Assembly: GCA_963784995.1 (NCBI GenBank)
Contig: CAWATZ010000006.1
Span: 310,001-374,000, forward strand
Source of the DNA: CAWATZ01 sp963784995
GTDB taxonomy: Bacteria > Planctomycetota > Planctomycetia > Gemmatales > Gemmataceae
Direction: 5' to 3'
Length of the DNA stretch: 64,000 nt
Positions 1 to 8,620 of this stretch are shown one piece after another. The notes below the pieces were generated by a model that saw only the letters and a program-made list of their open reading frames with translations, had not been told where the DNA came from and did not search any database. The position numbers and the translations under genes are program-made. Each line of letters opens with the position of its first letter. Position 1 is the first letter of the stretch.

Positions 1-2008
1 ATCTTCCCACCCACGGCAGCAACCCGCTCCTGCAGCGCAGTGAGCGGGTCCGCTTCGTGCTGGAGCATCTGCAGCAGCGTCATCGCTTTGACCTGATCGA
101 GTTTGCCGACTGGGGCGCGTGTGGTTTTCGCTCCGTCCAGGCCCGGCGGACCGGGCTGGCGTTCGCGGACGCTGCGCATCCTGGTCCGGCTGCACGGCTC
201 CAGCCAGTGGGGACGGGCCGGCAACCTCCAGGGACTCACCAGCAAGGAGGACCTGCGCCTCGATTTCGCCGAGCAGCACGCCTTCGATCACGCCGACGTT
301 CAGCGCAGCCCCACCCGCTACGTGCTTGAGCAGGCCCGCGCCAGTGGCTGGGTGGTCCGAGCCGACGCCCAGGTGGATGGCTATCCCTTTCCCGACCGGC
401 CTGACAGGCCGGGCGACTCCTCGGGAGAAGTCCGGGAGATCGTGTTCTTCGGCCGGCTGGAAGTGCGCAAGGGACTGCTGCTGTTCCTGGAGGCGTGCCG
501 GCACCTGACACCGCTGCCGCTCGCTTTTGTCGGCAAGGACACCGTGTTGCCGGACGGCCGACGTGCTTCGGCCGTGATCCGGCAAGCGCTGCCGGGCCGG
601 CGCGTTTCCCTTCACACCAATCTCGACCACGCGCAGGCCCTGGCCTATCTGCGGCAGCCCGGCCGGCTGGCCGTGCTGCCCTCGCTGGCCGACAACCTCC
701 CCTTCGCCTTGATCGAGTGCGGCACCCAGGGCATCCCGTTCCTCGCATCTCACGTTGGCGGCATTCCCGAACTGCTGGCCGATCCGGACTTGCAGCGGCA
801 GTTGCTTTTCCAGCCGACTGCACCGGACCTGCTGCGCTGTCTGCGCTCCTACCTCGACACCAGCGCGAGCCAGCGCCGATGCGGGACGGAGGAACTGTAC
901 CAGCGCCTTGACCCGGGATGGAACAACGACCGGCTGGTTGAGGGATACGCGATGGTTAGCCGCGACGCGGAGCGCAGCGCAGCGGAGCGCGGAGAGGCCC
1001 CACCGAACGGAGCCTCTCCGCGCTCCGCTGCGCTGCGCTCCGCGTCGCGGCTAACGAACGGTGTTCCCGAACGGATTGGGCGAACCCACACACTGGTGAG
1101 CGTCGTCGTCCCCCACTTCAACCTGCCTGATTACCTCCCGGAGGCGTTGGCGTCGCTGGCCTGCCAGTCTTACCCTCATCTGGAGATCCTCGTCGTCGAT
1201 GACGGCTCCACCTGTCCGCGGGCCTTGCAAGTCGTGGCCGAGCAGGAACGCCTTTATCCGCACTTCCGCTTTCTGCGAACCGGCAACGCCGGTCCGGGAG
1301 CCGCCCGCAACGCCGGCCTGGCCGAGGCCCGGGGCGATTTTGTGCTGATGTTCGACGCGGACAACGTCGCCCTGCCACACTTGGTCGAAACCCTGGTGCG
1401 CGGGCTGGAGCGTCTGCCCGAGGTGGCGGCCCTGACCTGTCCGGTCCTGGGCGTCTCCGATTCTCCCAACCCGGCCGGCCGGCGACCGGTCCTGGTCAAT
1501 GCCTTCGCGGGCGGCCCGGTCTTGCTCGCCTGCCTGGAGAACGTCTTCGGCGACAGCACCGCCCTGTTCCGGGCCGATGCCCTGCGTGCCGTCGGCGGCT
1601 TTGACACGGATCGCTCCACTCCCTGGGAGGACTGGCTGACCTACCTCCGACTTGATCCAGGCCGGTTTCCAGATCGAAACGGTCCCGACCTTCCTGTTCC
1701 ATTACCGCGTTCGCCGGGGTAGCTACACGGCCGGGCTGATCCAGGGACCGGCGGACCGAGATCGGCTCCTGCAAATCCTGCTGCAACGCGGCTTCTCCGG
1801 CCCGGACTTGCCGCCGGGGGTCCGCCCGGCCAGCCTCTGGGCCATCGCGGTCCAGTTCGGGCTGCTCAGCGACCGCCAGAACACACTCCGCCATCGCCTG
1901 CTGGAGCAGATCAACAAACGACTGCGGCGAATGCCCCGGTTGCACGCCGGACTTAAACGGTTGCTCCAGCTGCTGCTCGGGCTGGTGCGCTGGTCGGTGC
2001 GCGGATAA
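1..2008 (+). CDS. Two-domain glycosyltransferase (GT4-like + GT2), 5' truncated by window, frameshifted
   Basis: The gene enters from beyond the left edge. The first module is a GT-B, family 4 type transferase: an FFGRLEVRKG segment and a donor-site region with SLADNLPFALIECG and a GGIPELL tail. The second, from about base 1099, is a GT-A family 2 domain with VSVVVPHFN, VVDDGST and the FDADN metal/sugar site. Such fusions usually build surface polysaccharide; the substrate cannot be read from the sequence. Homology runs in frame 3 up to base 170, frame 1 from about 172 to 1650 and frame 2 from about 1652 to the TAA at 2006-2008, so two single-base shifts interrupt it. A 101-bp perfect inverted repeat (955-1055) is translated in-frame as the linker between the domains. 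Function class is confident, specificity is not. Confidence 0.8.
955..1055. repeat. Perfect 44-bp inverted repeat inside the glycosyltransferase gene
   Basis: Bases 955-998 and 1012-1055 are exact reverse complements, with a 13-base loop. The arm begins GTTAGCCGCGACGCGGAGCG. The element contributes an in-frame linker of about 34 residues starting VSRDAERSAAERG, lying exactly between the two transferase domains. A degenerate relative with the same outer arm sequence lies at 44012-44097. Confidence 0.95.
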
Positions 2009-2087
2009 CGAGGACTCCGTGGAGAATTGCTCCGGGACGTGGTATAGTGAATCCTTGCACGCGCTTCCCGTGAGACAGGTGACACCC

Positions 2088-3467
2088 GTGGAACCCTCCG
2101 CATCTCTGGAAAAACGCCTGCTGGGACAGACCCTGGCCGGCAAGTACGAGCTGGTCGAGGTCCAGGCCAGCGGCGCCTTCGGCACCGTGTTCCGGGCCAG
2201 GCAGTATTTCTGCAAGCAGCTGATGCGTCCGGTGGCCGTCAAGGTGTCCCGCCAGAGCGGCCTGACCGAGGAGACCGCTCCCTATCTCTTCAGCGACGCC
2301 CTCGTCCTGGCCCAGCTGCTGGCCAGCAGCGATCATCACGAGGGCAGCCGGCACCTGGTGCAGATTTACGACATGGGTCTGCTGCCCGAGCACGAGGACC
2401 GCGCTTACCTGGCGATGGAGTACGTCAACGGCCTGCCGCTGCTGTCGCACATGCGGGCGGCGGGTCGGTTCAGCGTGATGACGGGGCTGCGCTTCATCAA
2501 GCAGATCTGCCGGGCCCTGGCCCTGGTCCACAAGCAAGGGGCGGTCCACCGCGACCTGAAGTCCGACAACATCCTGATCGACCGCAAGGGCGTGGTGCGC
2601 GTGGTCGATTTCGGCATCGCCGCGTATACCGACAGTCGGCTGGGCTTCGTCCCCGGAGCGATGGGCACCTTCACCTACATGGCCCCCGAAACCGTGCTGG
2701 GCCGATCGACGCCGGCCTCCGACATTTACAGTCTCGGCCTGCTGACGTACGAGCTGTTCACCGGCGGCGGGCCGCACCTGCACGCTCCCTGGAAGACCGA
2801 CGAGGGCGACCACCGCGACGAGCATTACCGGATCAAGAAGGAGTTCGCGTTTCCGCCGCCGTCGCAGGTCCAGAACGAGATCCGCAACGACTATCGCTGG
2901 CTGGACGAGCTGGTGCGCCGCTGCCTGGATGTCGAGCCGGAACGGCGCTTTGCCGATGCCGGCCAGCTGCTCGCCGCCATCGAAACCTGCGAGGCCGGCG
3001 GCGAGCTGCCGCCGGTGCAGGCGCCGCCTCGGGAGGGCGAGGCTCCTGCCGAGCCGGGAAGGCCTTGGGCTCGGCAGCACGCTGAACCTGGCGCTAAAGC
3101 CACTCCCAGTTCCGAGATCGACGCGGAAACGGAGAAGCTGTTCCGCGAGGTGCGCCGGCTGCTGGCCAGCAAGGCGTTCGATCAGGCCATTGACCGGCTT
3201 GACGTTCACCGCCCGCCGGAATGGGCCGTGGCCAACCTGATGGGAGCGCGGACCCTGCGGTTGCTGGCCCAGGCGTACCTGGGCCGCGGCGACCTGCCGG
3301 CGGCGCGGGAGTGCCTGGAGCAGCTGCAGACCATCCAGAAGGAGCAGCAACTGCTGCCGCGAGCCGACTATGCGGCCGCGCTCTCGGACCTGTTCCGGTG
3401 CTACCGGAGCATGGGGTTGACGGAGCTGGCCCAGGCGTGCCAGGAAGAGGCGCGGAAATTGATGTGA
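2088..3467 (+). CDS. Cytoplasmic Ser/Thr protein kinase with C-terminal helical region
   Basis: Hanks-type kinase of about 459 residues. Visible elements are the glycine loop ASGAFGTV (about residues 27-34), the VAVK lysine at 52, catalytic HRDLKSDN at about 154, DFG, and an APE-type segment MAPE after a TFTYMAPE activation loop. A low-complexity stretch with GEAPAEP follows the kinase, then a helical TPR-like tail of about 110 residues. No transmembrane segment is seen, so it is likely cytosolic. The GTG at 2088 is preferred because AGGTGA lies just upstream; the frame stays open further 5'. It is the first gene of a closely spaced run with a protease, an unknown protein, a large repeat protein and a J-like protein, which suggests one signalling unit. 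Substrates are unknown. Confidence 0.88.
   Translation: MEPSASLEKRLLGQTLAGKYELVEVQASGAFGTVFRARQYFCKQLMRPVAVKVSRQSGLTEETAPYLFSDALVLAQLLASSDHHEGSRHLVQIYDMGLLPEHEDRAYLAMEYVNGLPLLSHMRAAGRFSVMTGLRFIKQICRALALVHKQGAVHRDLKSDNILIDRKGVVRVVDFGIAAYTDSRLGFVPGAMGTFTYMAPETVLGRSTPASDIYSLGLLTYELFTGGGPHLHAPWKTDEGDHRDEHYRIKKEFAFPPPSQVQNEIRNDYRWLDELVRRCLDVEPERRFADAGQLLAAIETCEAGGELPPVQAPPREGEAPAEPGRPWARQHAEPGAKATPSSEIDAETEKLFREVRRLLASKAFDQAIDRLDVHRPPEWAVANLMGARTLRLLAQAYLGRGDLPAARECLEQLQTIQKEQQLLPRADYAAALSDLFRCYRSMGLTELAQACQEEARKLM
3035..3092. repeat. GEAPAEP-coding dispersed repeat in kinase gene
   Basis: A stretch in the kinase-tail linker contains GCTCCTGCCGAGCC and, about 15 bases later, its partial inverse GGGCTCGGCAGCA, giving in-frame REGEAPAEP. 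The same 14-mer occurs inverted near 25942-25956 inside the HPt-STAS gene, where it also reads as EAPAEP. I interpret both as traces of one dispersed palindromic element. Confidence 0.5.
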
Positions 3468-3518
3468 GCCCAAGCCTGGCCTTCGGCGGCCGAGAGCGCA
3501 CTGATTCAGGGAGTGACC

Positions 3519-4064
3519 ATGCCGTTGCGACTGCCCCACGGACGACAGATCCCTGTGCCCGCCCCGACGTTCGGCGCGAAGATGCTGAACGTGCCCTGGA
3601 TCAAACAGGAGCAGTCCAACTGGTGCTGGGCAGCCTGCCAGCAGATGGCCTTCCGGTACTACGGCAATCTGACGGCCCGACAGTGCGATTTCGCCAGCTA
3701 TTTGTTCGGCGTGCCAGGCAACGGGTGCTGTTCTGCTCCTTCGAGCGCCCTTTGTAACAAGGGTGCCAACGCCAACCAGATCGTCCAGGGTTACAATGTT
3801 TTTGGCTTGCGCTGCACCGCTTCTGCCGGCGCCCTGCCGTTCGGGGCCGTTCAAGTTGAGATCGACATGGGCAACCTGGTGGAGTGCGGCATCAAGTGGA
3901 TCGGCCCGGGAGGGCACGTGGTTCTCATCGTCGGCTGGTATGACCAGCAGAAGGTCCATGTCAATGACCCTTTCTCCGGCCACGGTGTCGTTGCCTACAA
4001 TGACGTTGTGACCGGTTACGGGCAAGGGAGCTGGATCGTTTCCTTCACCGGAATTCGGAGGTAA
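3519..4064 (+). CDS. Papain-like cysteine protease (C39/C70 AvrRpt2-like fold)
   Basis: Protein of 181 residues with no signal peptide or membrane segment. The catalytic cysteine is most likely C36 in SNWCWAACQQM, the motif typical of AvrRpt2-like (C70) and C39-like papain-fold proteases. The expected histidine is H133 in GGHVVLIVGW, followed by a VNDP segment (about 149-151) that can supply the third catalytic residue. Several further cysteines (C56, C70, C71, C79) could bind metal or form disulfides. The ATG at 3519 has a purine-rich site (CAGGGA) at the right distance. The gene sits 51 bp after the kinase and 2 bp before the next gene, so it is probably co-transcribed. In bacteria this fold occurs in effectors, leader-peptide processing and conflict systems; the target here is unknown. 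Confidence 0.75.
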   Translation: MPLRLPHGRQIPVPAPTFGAKMLNVPWIKQEQSNWCWAACQQMAFRYYGNLTARQCDFASYLFGVPGNGCCSAPSSALCNKGANANQIVQGYNVFGLRCTASAGALPFGAVQVEIDMGNLVECGIKWIGPGGHVVLIVGWYDQQKVHVNDPFSGHGVVAYNDVVTGYGQGSWIVSFTGIRR

Positions 4065-4066
4065 GC

Positions 4067-4633
4067 ATGGCTCACGCGGATGTCTTGCCGGACGCTGTCC
4101 TCGATGCCCTGGCCGCCAAGGTCGGAGTTCCGCTGGCGGAGTTCGGCTCCTATGCTCAGCAACCGCAACCGGCGGCTGAATTGAGCGAGACGTTTGCCGT
4201 CTGGTCCCTGAATCCGACGGCCGTCTTGACACCCGACGTGGACTTCGCGAAACTCGTCACCCAGACCGGCCGATGGCACCACCAGATCAAGGTTGGCGGC
4301 CAGGCGACTGCTTTCGCTCGCTCGATGCCCCTCGGAACGGACGCCGCGAGTTGGGAGGTCACTCAGCTCTTCCAGTCCGACATCCCGCCGAAGATCGACC
4401 GGGCAATCGATTGGGTGGACAGCAACGTCAAAGGCGATCCGGTGGTTCGCCTCTTGATTGTGCCGTCGTACTACCTCACTGCCTTCTGGCTGTCGGACGG
4501 CAACAACAATCAAGTTTACGTCATTGACGCGCCTTCCAGCTTGACGCAGGTCCATGCCGGGACGCTGTACTCTGCCAGGGAGTTTCTCCAGAAACTGGCG
4601 CAAGAACAACCTGCTTCTGGCTTCCTGGCCTGA
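4067..4633 (+). CDS. Unrecognised protein paired with the papain-like protease
   Basis: Protein of 188 residues that I do not recognise. It has no signal peptide and no membrane helix. It is mixed alpha/beta in appearance, with a tryptophan/aspartate-rich middle and a hydrophobic segment (VVRLLIVPSYYLTAFWL, about 125-141) that looks like buried beta strands. It starts two bases after the protease stop codon, so translation is probably coupled. Possible roles are a protease partner, inhibitor, substrate or folding helper; only the tight pairing supports any of these. Confidence 0.7.
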   Translation: MAHADVLPDAVLDALAAKVGVPLAEFGSYAQQPQPAAELSETFAVWSLNPTAVLTPDVDFAKLVTQTGRWHHQIKVGGQATAFARSMPLGTDAASWEVTQLFQSDIPPKIDRAIDWVDSNVKGDPVVRLLIVPSYYLTAFWLSDGNNNQVYVIDAPSSLTQVHAGTLYSAREFLQKLAQEQPASGFLA

Positions 4634-4704
4634 CAGAGGAGAAAAGCGTCAGGCCCGCGTGAGCCAGCTGCTGAACCTGGTCGATTCCAAACCTCCTGAT
4701 TGCC

Positions 4705-7700
4705 ATGTTTCAAACCAACTTCGAGATGCGAATGGCCGGCCGGGTGCGTGAGCTGCTGACCGCACACACGCCGGAAGAAGCGGCCCGGCTAGCTTTGGGC
4801 CGGGTGCGCAAGGCGTTGACCGACTGGAAGCCGGGGCTGGTCTTCGACCCGGCCCGGCTGCGCACCGTGCTGGCCACGCCGCTGAATGGTCCTGTCCTGG
4901 AGATTGAGCGCGCATTTCTCCCTGGGCTGGCTGGCCTGGCTGGCCGACGATCTGTCCGAGGCCGCGACCCTGCTCACCGAGGCGTTCAACCGCTGTCCCA
5001 GGGACAGCAACAATGATTGGTTGCCGCTGACCGCCTACTGGCGTGCCCGGGTCCGCCTGCTGCTGCAACAGCCCGAAGCGCTCGCCGACTACGAGGCGGT
5101 GCTGCGCACGCTCAAGGGGTCGCCGCAGGGCACGGCCTGGTTTGTCGATCTGCTCTGGCGGGCGGGCCGGGTCGATCGGGCCGAGCAGGTCTGGAAGTCG
5201 GTGCGGACCAACAAGAAGGTGACCGCCTGCGAAGAGGGACCGCTGCTGGAGGCTCGCTCCATGCTGCGCCGCGGCGAGCTGGGACCGGCCGAGAAGGCGC
5301 TGACCGAGGCCGCTCCGACCAGCGGCGTCCTTCAGGTGGAGCGGTGCCTGCTCCTGGCCTGGATCAGTACAGCCCAGAAACAGCCGCAGAAGGTCGCCGA
5401 GTGGCTGGAACAGGCCGGCCAGGGCCCTTACCCGGTCCGGGCCCGGGAACGCTGGGCCCGACTGCTCCAGTGGCGCGGCCAGGCGACGGGAGTCGCCGAC
5501 CTTGCCGAGCTGCAATCTCCGCTGCTGCGCGACCTGACCCGGGGACAGCAGCTGCGCCTGGAAGGTAAGCCGGACGAGGCGGTCGCCGCCCTGCAGCAGG
5601 CCCGGGGCAATCCGCTGATCGAGCCGTTCGCGCGCTATGCCCTGACCTGCCTGGGCAAGGACGATCCGGCCGCGGTCCTGGCCAGCCAGCCGGGGCTGTT
5701 CCTGGCCCAGCGCTGCCGGGCTCGGCAGACGCTGGAGCGCTTCCGGACCCGGCAAGCCAGTCCGACTGAGCTGCTCGATACGCTGCACAGCGCCAGCGCC
5801 AGCAAGTTCAGCGACAGCGGCGTCGAGCATTTCCGCCAGCTGGCCCTGCTGCTCCAGCGCCGCGAACCGCCCGTGGACGAACTCCACAGCATCCGGGAGT
5901 CTGCCGCCGAGGATCCGGTCCGGCGACGCAACCTGTTCCGGGCCGCCCTGGAGACGGCCGTGCGCCGATTGCCGGCACCGGCCCTGCGGCAATTGCTTCA
6001 GGAATGGGCCCGGTTGCCCTGGCTGGAAGGCGAGCCCGAGCTGCGCGCCCTGCTGGCGCGTCCCTTGCTCCGGCTGATCTTGCAGCAGGGATCGGCCGAG
6101 GAATCGGAACGAGCCCTCCTGGAACGATTGCATCCGGAGGAACCGTTGCTCGCCCTGCTCCCGGACACAAGCCCGGAGCGCAAGCGACGGGACAGCCCCG
6201 AACGTCCCAGCGCCGGCGCTTTGGGCTTGTTGCAGGCCGCTCACTCCCTGGCCGCAAAGCCCGATCTCGATGGGGTGGAAGCGGAAGCCTGGCGCGAGCA
6301 GGTGCGTCAGCTCCGCGAATCCGGTCGCTGGAAGGGATTGGGCCAGGCCCTGCTCTTGCAGGAGGCCGCCCGCCGTGGCGACGTGCCGGCCGTGGCCGGC
6401 CTGCTGGAAGAGGTCGATCCCTGGCGTGCGTTCCGTCAGGGGCCGCCCCGGTTCGTGCTGCGCTCCCTGGTCGCGCTCGTTTCCCGCCAGCCGGGGCAGG
6501 GGGCCTGGAAGCGATCCCTGCCGCAGTGGCTGCAATTGTGGAACCTGGCCGCCCTCGGAGCGGAGGGACAGACCCTGGCGGCCCAGGCGGGCCTGTCCTC
6601 CGCGGCGACCGCTTCCTCGGAGCCGCCCGCCGGAGTGCCGGCCGTGCCCTGGTTCCTCCATCTGGCCGCTCGCGCCCTGGCACCGAAGAGCGATAACCCC
6701 ACCGAGGCCCTCGCCTTTGTCCGCCGCGCCCTGGCTGCCGATCCGGAACTGGCCAGCGTGTCCGATGCGACCGTCGTCCGGGAAGCTCTGCCGGAGCTGG
6801 AACGTCGTGCGCTGGCTCGGTCCCTGACAGCGCTGACCCAACCCGAGGGGCAATCAGCTCTCCCGGCCGGTCTGCTGGTCGATGCCGTCGATCTGCTGCG
6901 CTCCCTCTCCGAGGGACAGACCCTGCTGGACGCCCTCCAGCAAGGGAACCCCGAACAAGCTCGCGCGCTGCTGCAAGGCTTGCTCCAGAAGCCGGAGCTT
7001 CCGACCCGGCTGCTGCATCACCTGGCATTGCTGGAACTGCGTGCTGCCCAGGCACTGGAAGAGAAAGACCAGACCGACCAGGCCGATCCGCACTGGCGGC
7101 TGTCGTGGCAGGGCTGGTTGCGTTTCCTGGGCGAGCCCGGCCCGGAGGAAGATCGCTCCGGGCTGCTGGACTTCTTGCTGGGTCTGCACCGCAGCCGGGT
7201 CAACGCCCTGCTGGCTCGCGGCGAGGTGGACCGCGCCCGCCGGCACTGGAACATTGTGCAGGAATTGCCGGGACTGCGCCGCCGCGATCAGCGAGGCCCT
7301 CGGTGCCGACCTGGGTCAGCGTCTGGCCCGCTTCCGGGACGACCTGGCCGGCGAGTACCTGGTCACCACGCGGGAGGCGATGCGCTATGGCAACGTCGCC
7401 GAGGGGATGCACGCCGACTACGACAAGGGCCTGTCCTACCTGCGCCGGCTGCTGAGCCTGGACAAGGACAACGTCCGGCTGCTGACCGCCCTGATGGAGG
7501 TGTGCGGCGAGTATTTCCTCGACCTGTACCACGCCGGCAGTCCGCCCGCGCTGATCGAGCAGGTGGAGCGCTTCTTACCCTTTGCCCTGCAGCTGGCCCG
7601 GCTGATTGAGGACCAGCCCAGCGCTCTGGCGGCCCGCGCCGCCCTGGCCGAGTATTGCAAGTTCCGCGGCTTCATCACCCGCGATCGGGAGCAGAAGAAG

Positions 7701-7793
7701 GCCCTGTACCGCGATGCCCTGCGCTTCAACCCGGCCAACGAGAACGTGCGTGACCTGCTGGCCGCCCTGGAAGCCCCCGCCGAGGAGGAGTGA
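4705..7793 (+). CDS. Large helical-repeat (TPR-like) protein, two frameshifts
   Basis: About 1030 residues of almost uninterrupted alpha-helical, Leu/Ala/Arg/Gln-rich repeats resembling degenerate TPRs (for example LSEAATLLTEAFNRCP near the start and DALRFNPANENVRDLLAAL at the end). No signal peptide or catalytic domain is visible, so a scaffold role is likely. The reading frame must change near 4910 and again near 7278 to keep this pattern. Between 6167 and 6230 an imperfect inverted repeat is read in-frame as a Pro/Arg-rich SPERKRRDSPERP insert. The stop lies two bases before the J-like gene, arguing for coupling. The start ATG at 4705 lacks a strong ribosome site and is provisional. It may organise the kinase and protease encoded upstream. 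Confidence 0.7.
6167..6230. repeat. Imperfect inverted repeat read as SPERKRR insert
   Basis: Arms at 6167-6192 and 6205-6230 match at about 20 of 26 positions (both outer ends are ACAAGCCC/GGGCTTGT). The element is translated in-frame within the helical-repeat protein as a Pro/Arg/Ser-rich segment unlike the surrounding helices. Confidence 0.6.
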
Positions 7794-7795
7794 CC

Positions 7796-8248
7796 ATGAC
7801 CGCACCCAATCCCTACGAGGTGCTGCGCCTCGACCCCACCGCCAGCGAGGAAGAGATCGTCCGCCATGCCGGCCGGCTGCGGCAGCGCGTCACCGACGAG
7901 GAGACCCTGACCGCGATCCGCCAGGCCGTACAGGCCCTCACGGCGCGTCCCGAGGACCGTCGCCGGCTGGCCCTGCTGACGCATCCGCGACCCGAATACG
8001 CGCATCCGGCCCTGGACCGGCTGGCCGGCGCCTTTCGCCGGCCTCCCGCCGCCACCGAATCGGCCGGCCCCTTCCCCGAGCTGGACGAGCAGGAGTTCCG
8101 GACTCTGCTGATGGGTCAGGCACTGGAGGAGCTGGACCTGCCGCCGATGGTGTTCGAGCCCGTCGCCTCGGCCGAGGACGCCGCCGAGATTCAGCGGCAA
8201 CTGGCCGAGGCGCTGTGGCAGAGCTTGCTGGCGGACCTACGGGCCTGA
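7796..8248 (+). CDS. Degenerate J-domain-like protein
   Basis: Protein of 150 residues. It opens with NPYEVLRLDPTASEEEIVR, the helix I/II pattern of a J domain. The loop where HPD should stand is not recognisable, so Hsp70 stimulation is doubtful. After about residue 60 it becomes Pro/Glu-rich and ends in an amphipathic helix. The ATG at 7796 overlaps nothing, has a strong GAGGAGGAG site, and follows the previous stop by two bases. This position makes it the last member of the kinase-protease-repeat protein cluster. It may serve as an assembly adaptor rather than a true co-chaperone. Confidence 0.65.
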   Translation: MTAPNPYEVLRLDPTASEEEIVRHAGRLRQRVTDEETLTAIRQAVQALTARPEDRRRLALLTHPRPEYAHPALDRLAGAFRRPPAATESAGPFPELDEQEFRTLLMGQALEELDLPPMVFEPVASAEDAAEIQRQLAEALWQSLLADLRA

Positions 8249-8494
8249 GGGAGGCCGAGCCGGTTCGTTGAGCGCTTCCAGGGTACTTTCAATGCGCTGC
8301 CGGGCCCGGGCCAGGATCACGCGCGCAGACTCCACGGCCGCCAGCGCATCCTGGACCGCGTTCAGGTACGCCCGCCGCTCCAGGTACAGCAGCGGATCGT
8401 CGGCCTGCGCGCAGAGCAACACTTCTTTCGCCAATCCTCGCGTCAGTTCGTCCAGACGCTGAATCCGTGCGATCACGTCTGTCAGGGTGAGCAC
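8237..8494 (-). CDS. Small coiled-coil protein of unknown function
   Basis: An 85-residue, highly helical protein (DVIARIQRLDELTRGLAKEV) with regularly spaced hydrophobics and an Arg/Ala-rich second helix, so a short coiled coil is likely. It starts at a GTG (8492-8494) preceded by a good GGAGG site. Its 3' end overlaps the convergent J-like gene by 12 bases. I recognise no family. The strong ribosome site and coherent composition support it as a real gene. Confidence 0.55.
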   Translation of the reverse strand: MLTLTDVIARIQRLDELTRGLAKEVLLCAQADDPLLYLERRAYLNAVQDALAAVESARVILARARQRIESTLEALNEPARPPSGP

Positions 8495-8620
8495 GTTTGC
8501 CGTCCTCCGACGGCTGGGACATAAACAAGTGTATACTTCAACCGGCGAGGAAGGGAAGGGCTTCTTTGGGATCGTCCGGTCCCGTCGCTAGCGCCTCCGG
8601 GCTTGTGTGCCATCGCCTTC

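Noticed and set aside
1953..4232. Long open frame (759 codons) antisense to the kinase and protease genes
   Set aside because: It mirrors a strongly patterned kinase on the other strand, has Arg/Gln/Gly-rich shadow composition, no domain and no ribosome site. High GC lengthens antisense frames.
4649..6853. Long minus-strand open frame opposite the helical-repeat gene
   Set aside because: Shadow of the plus-strand gene with repetitive Gln/Gly/Arg composition and no recognisable motif.
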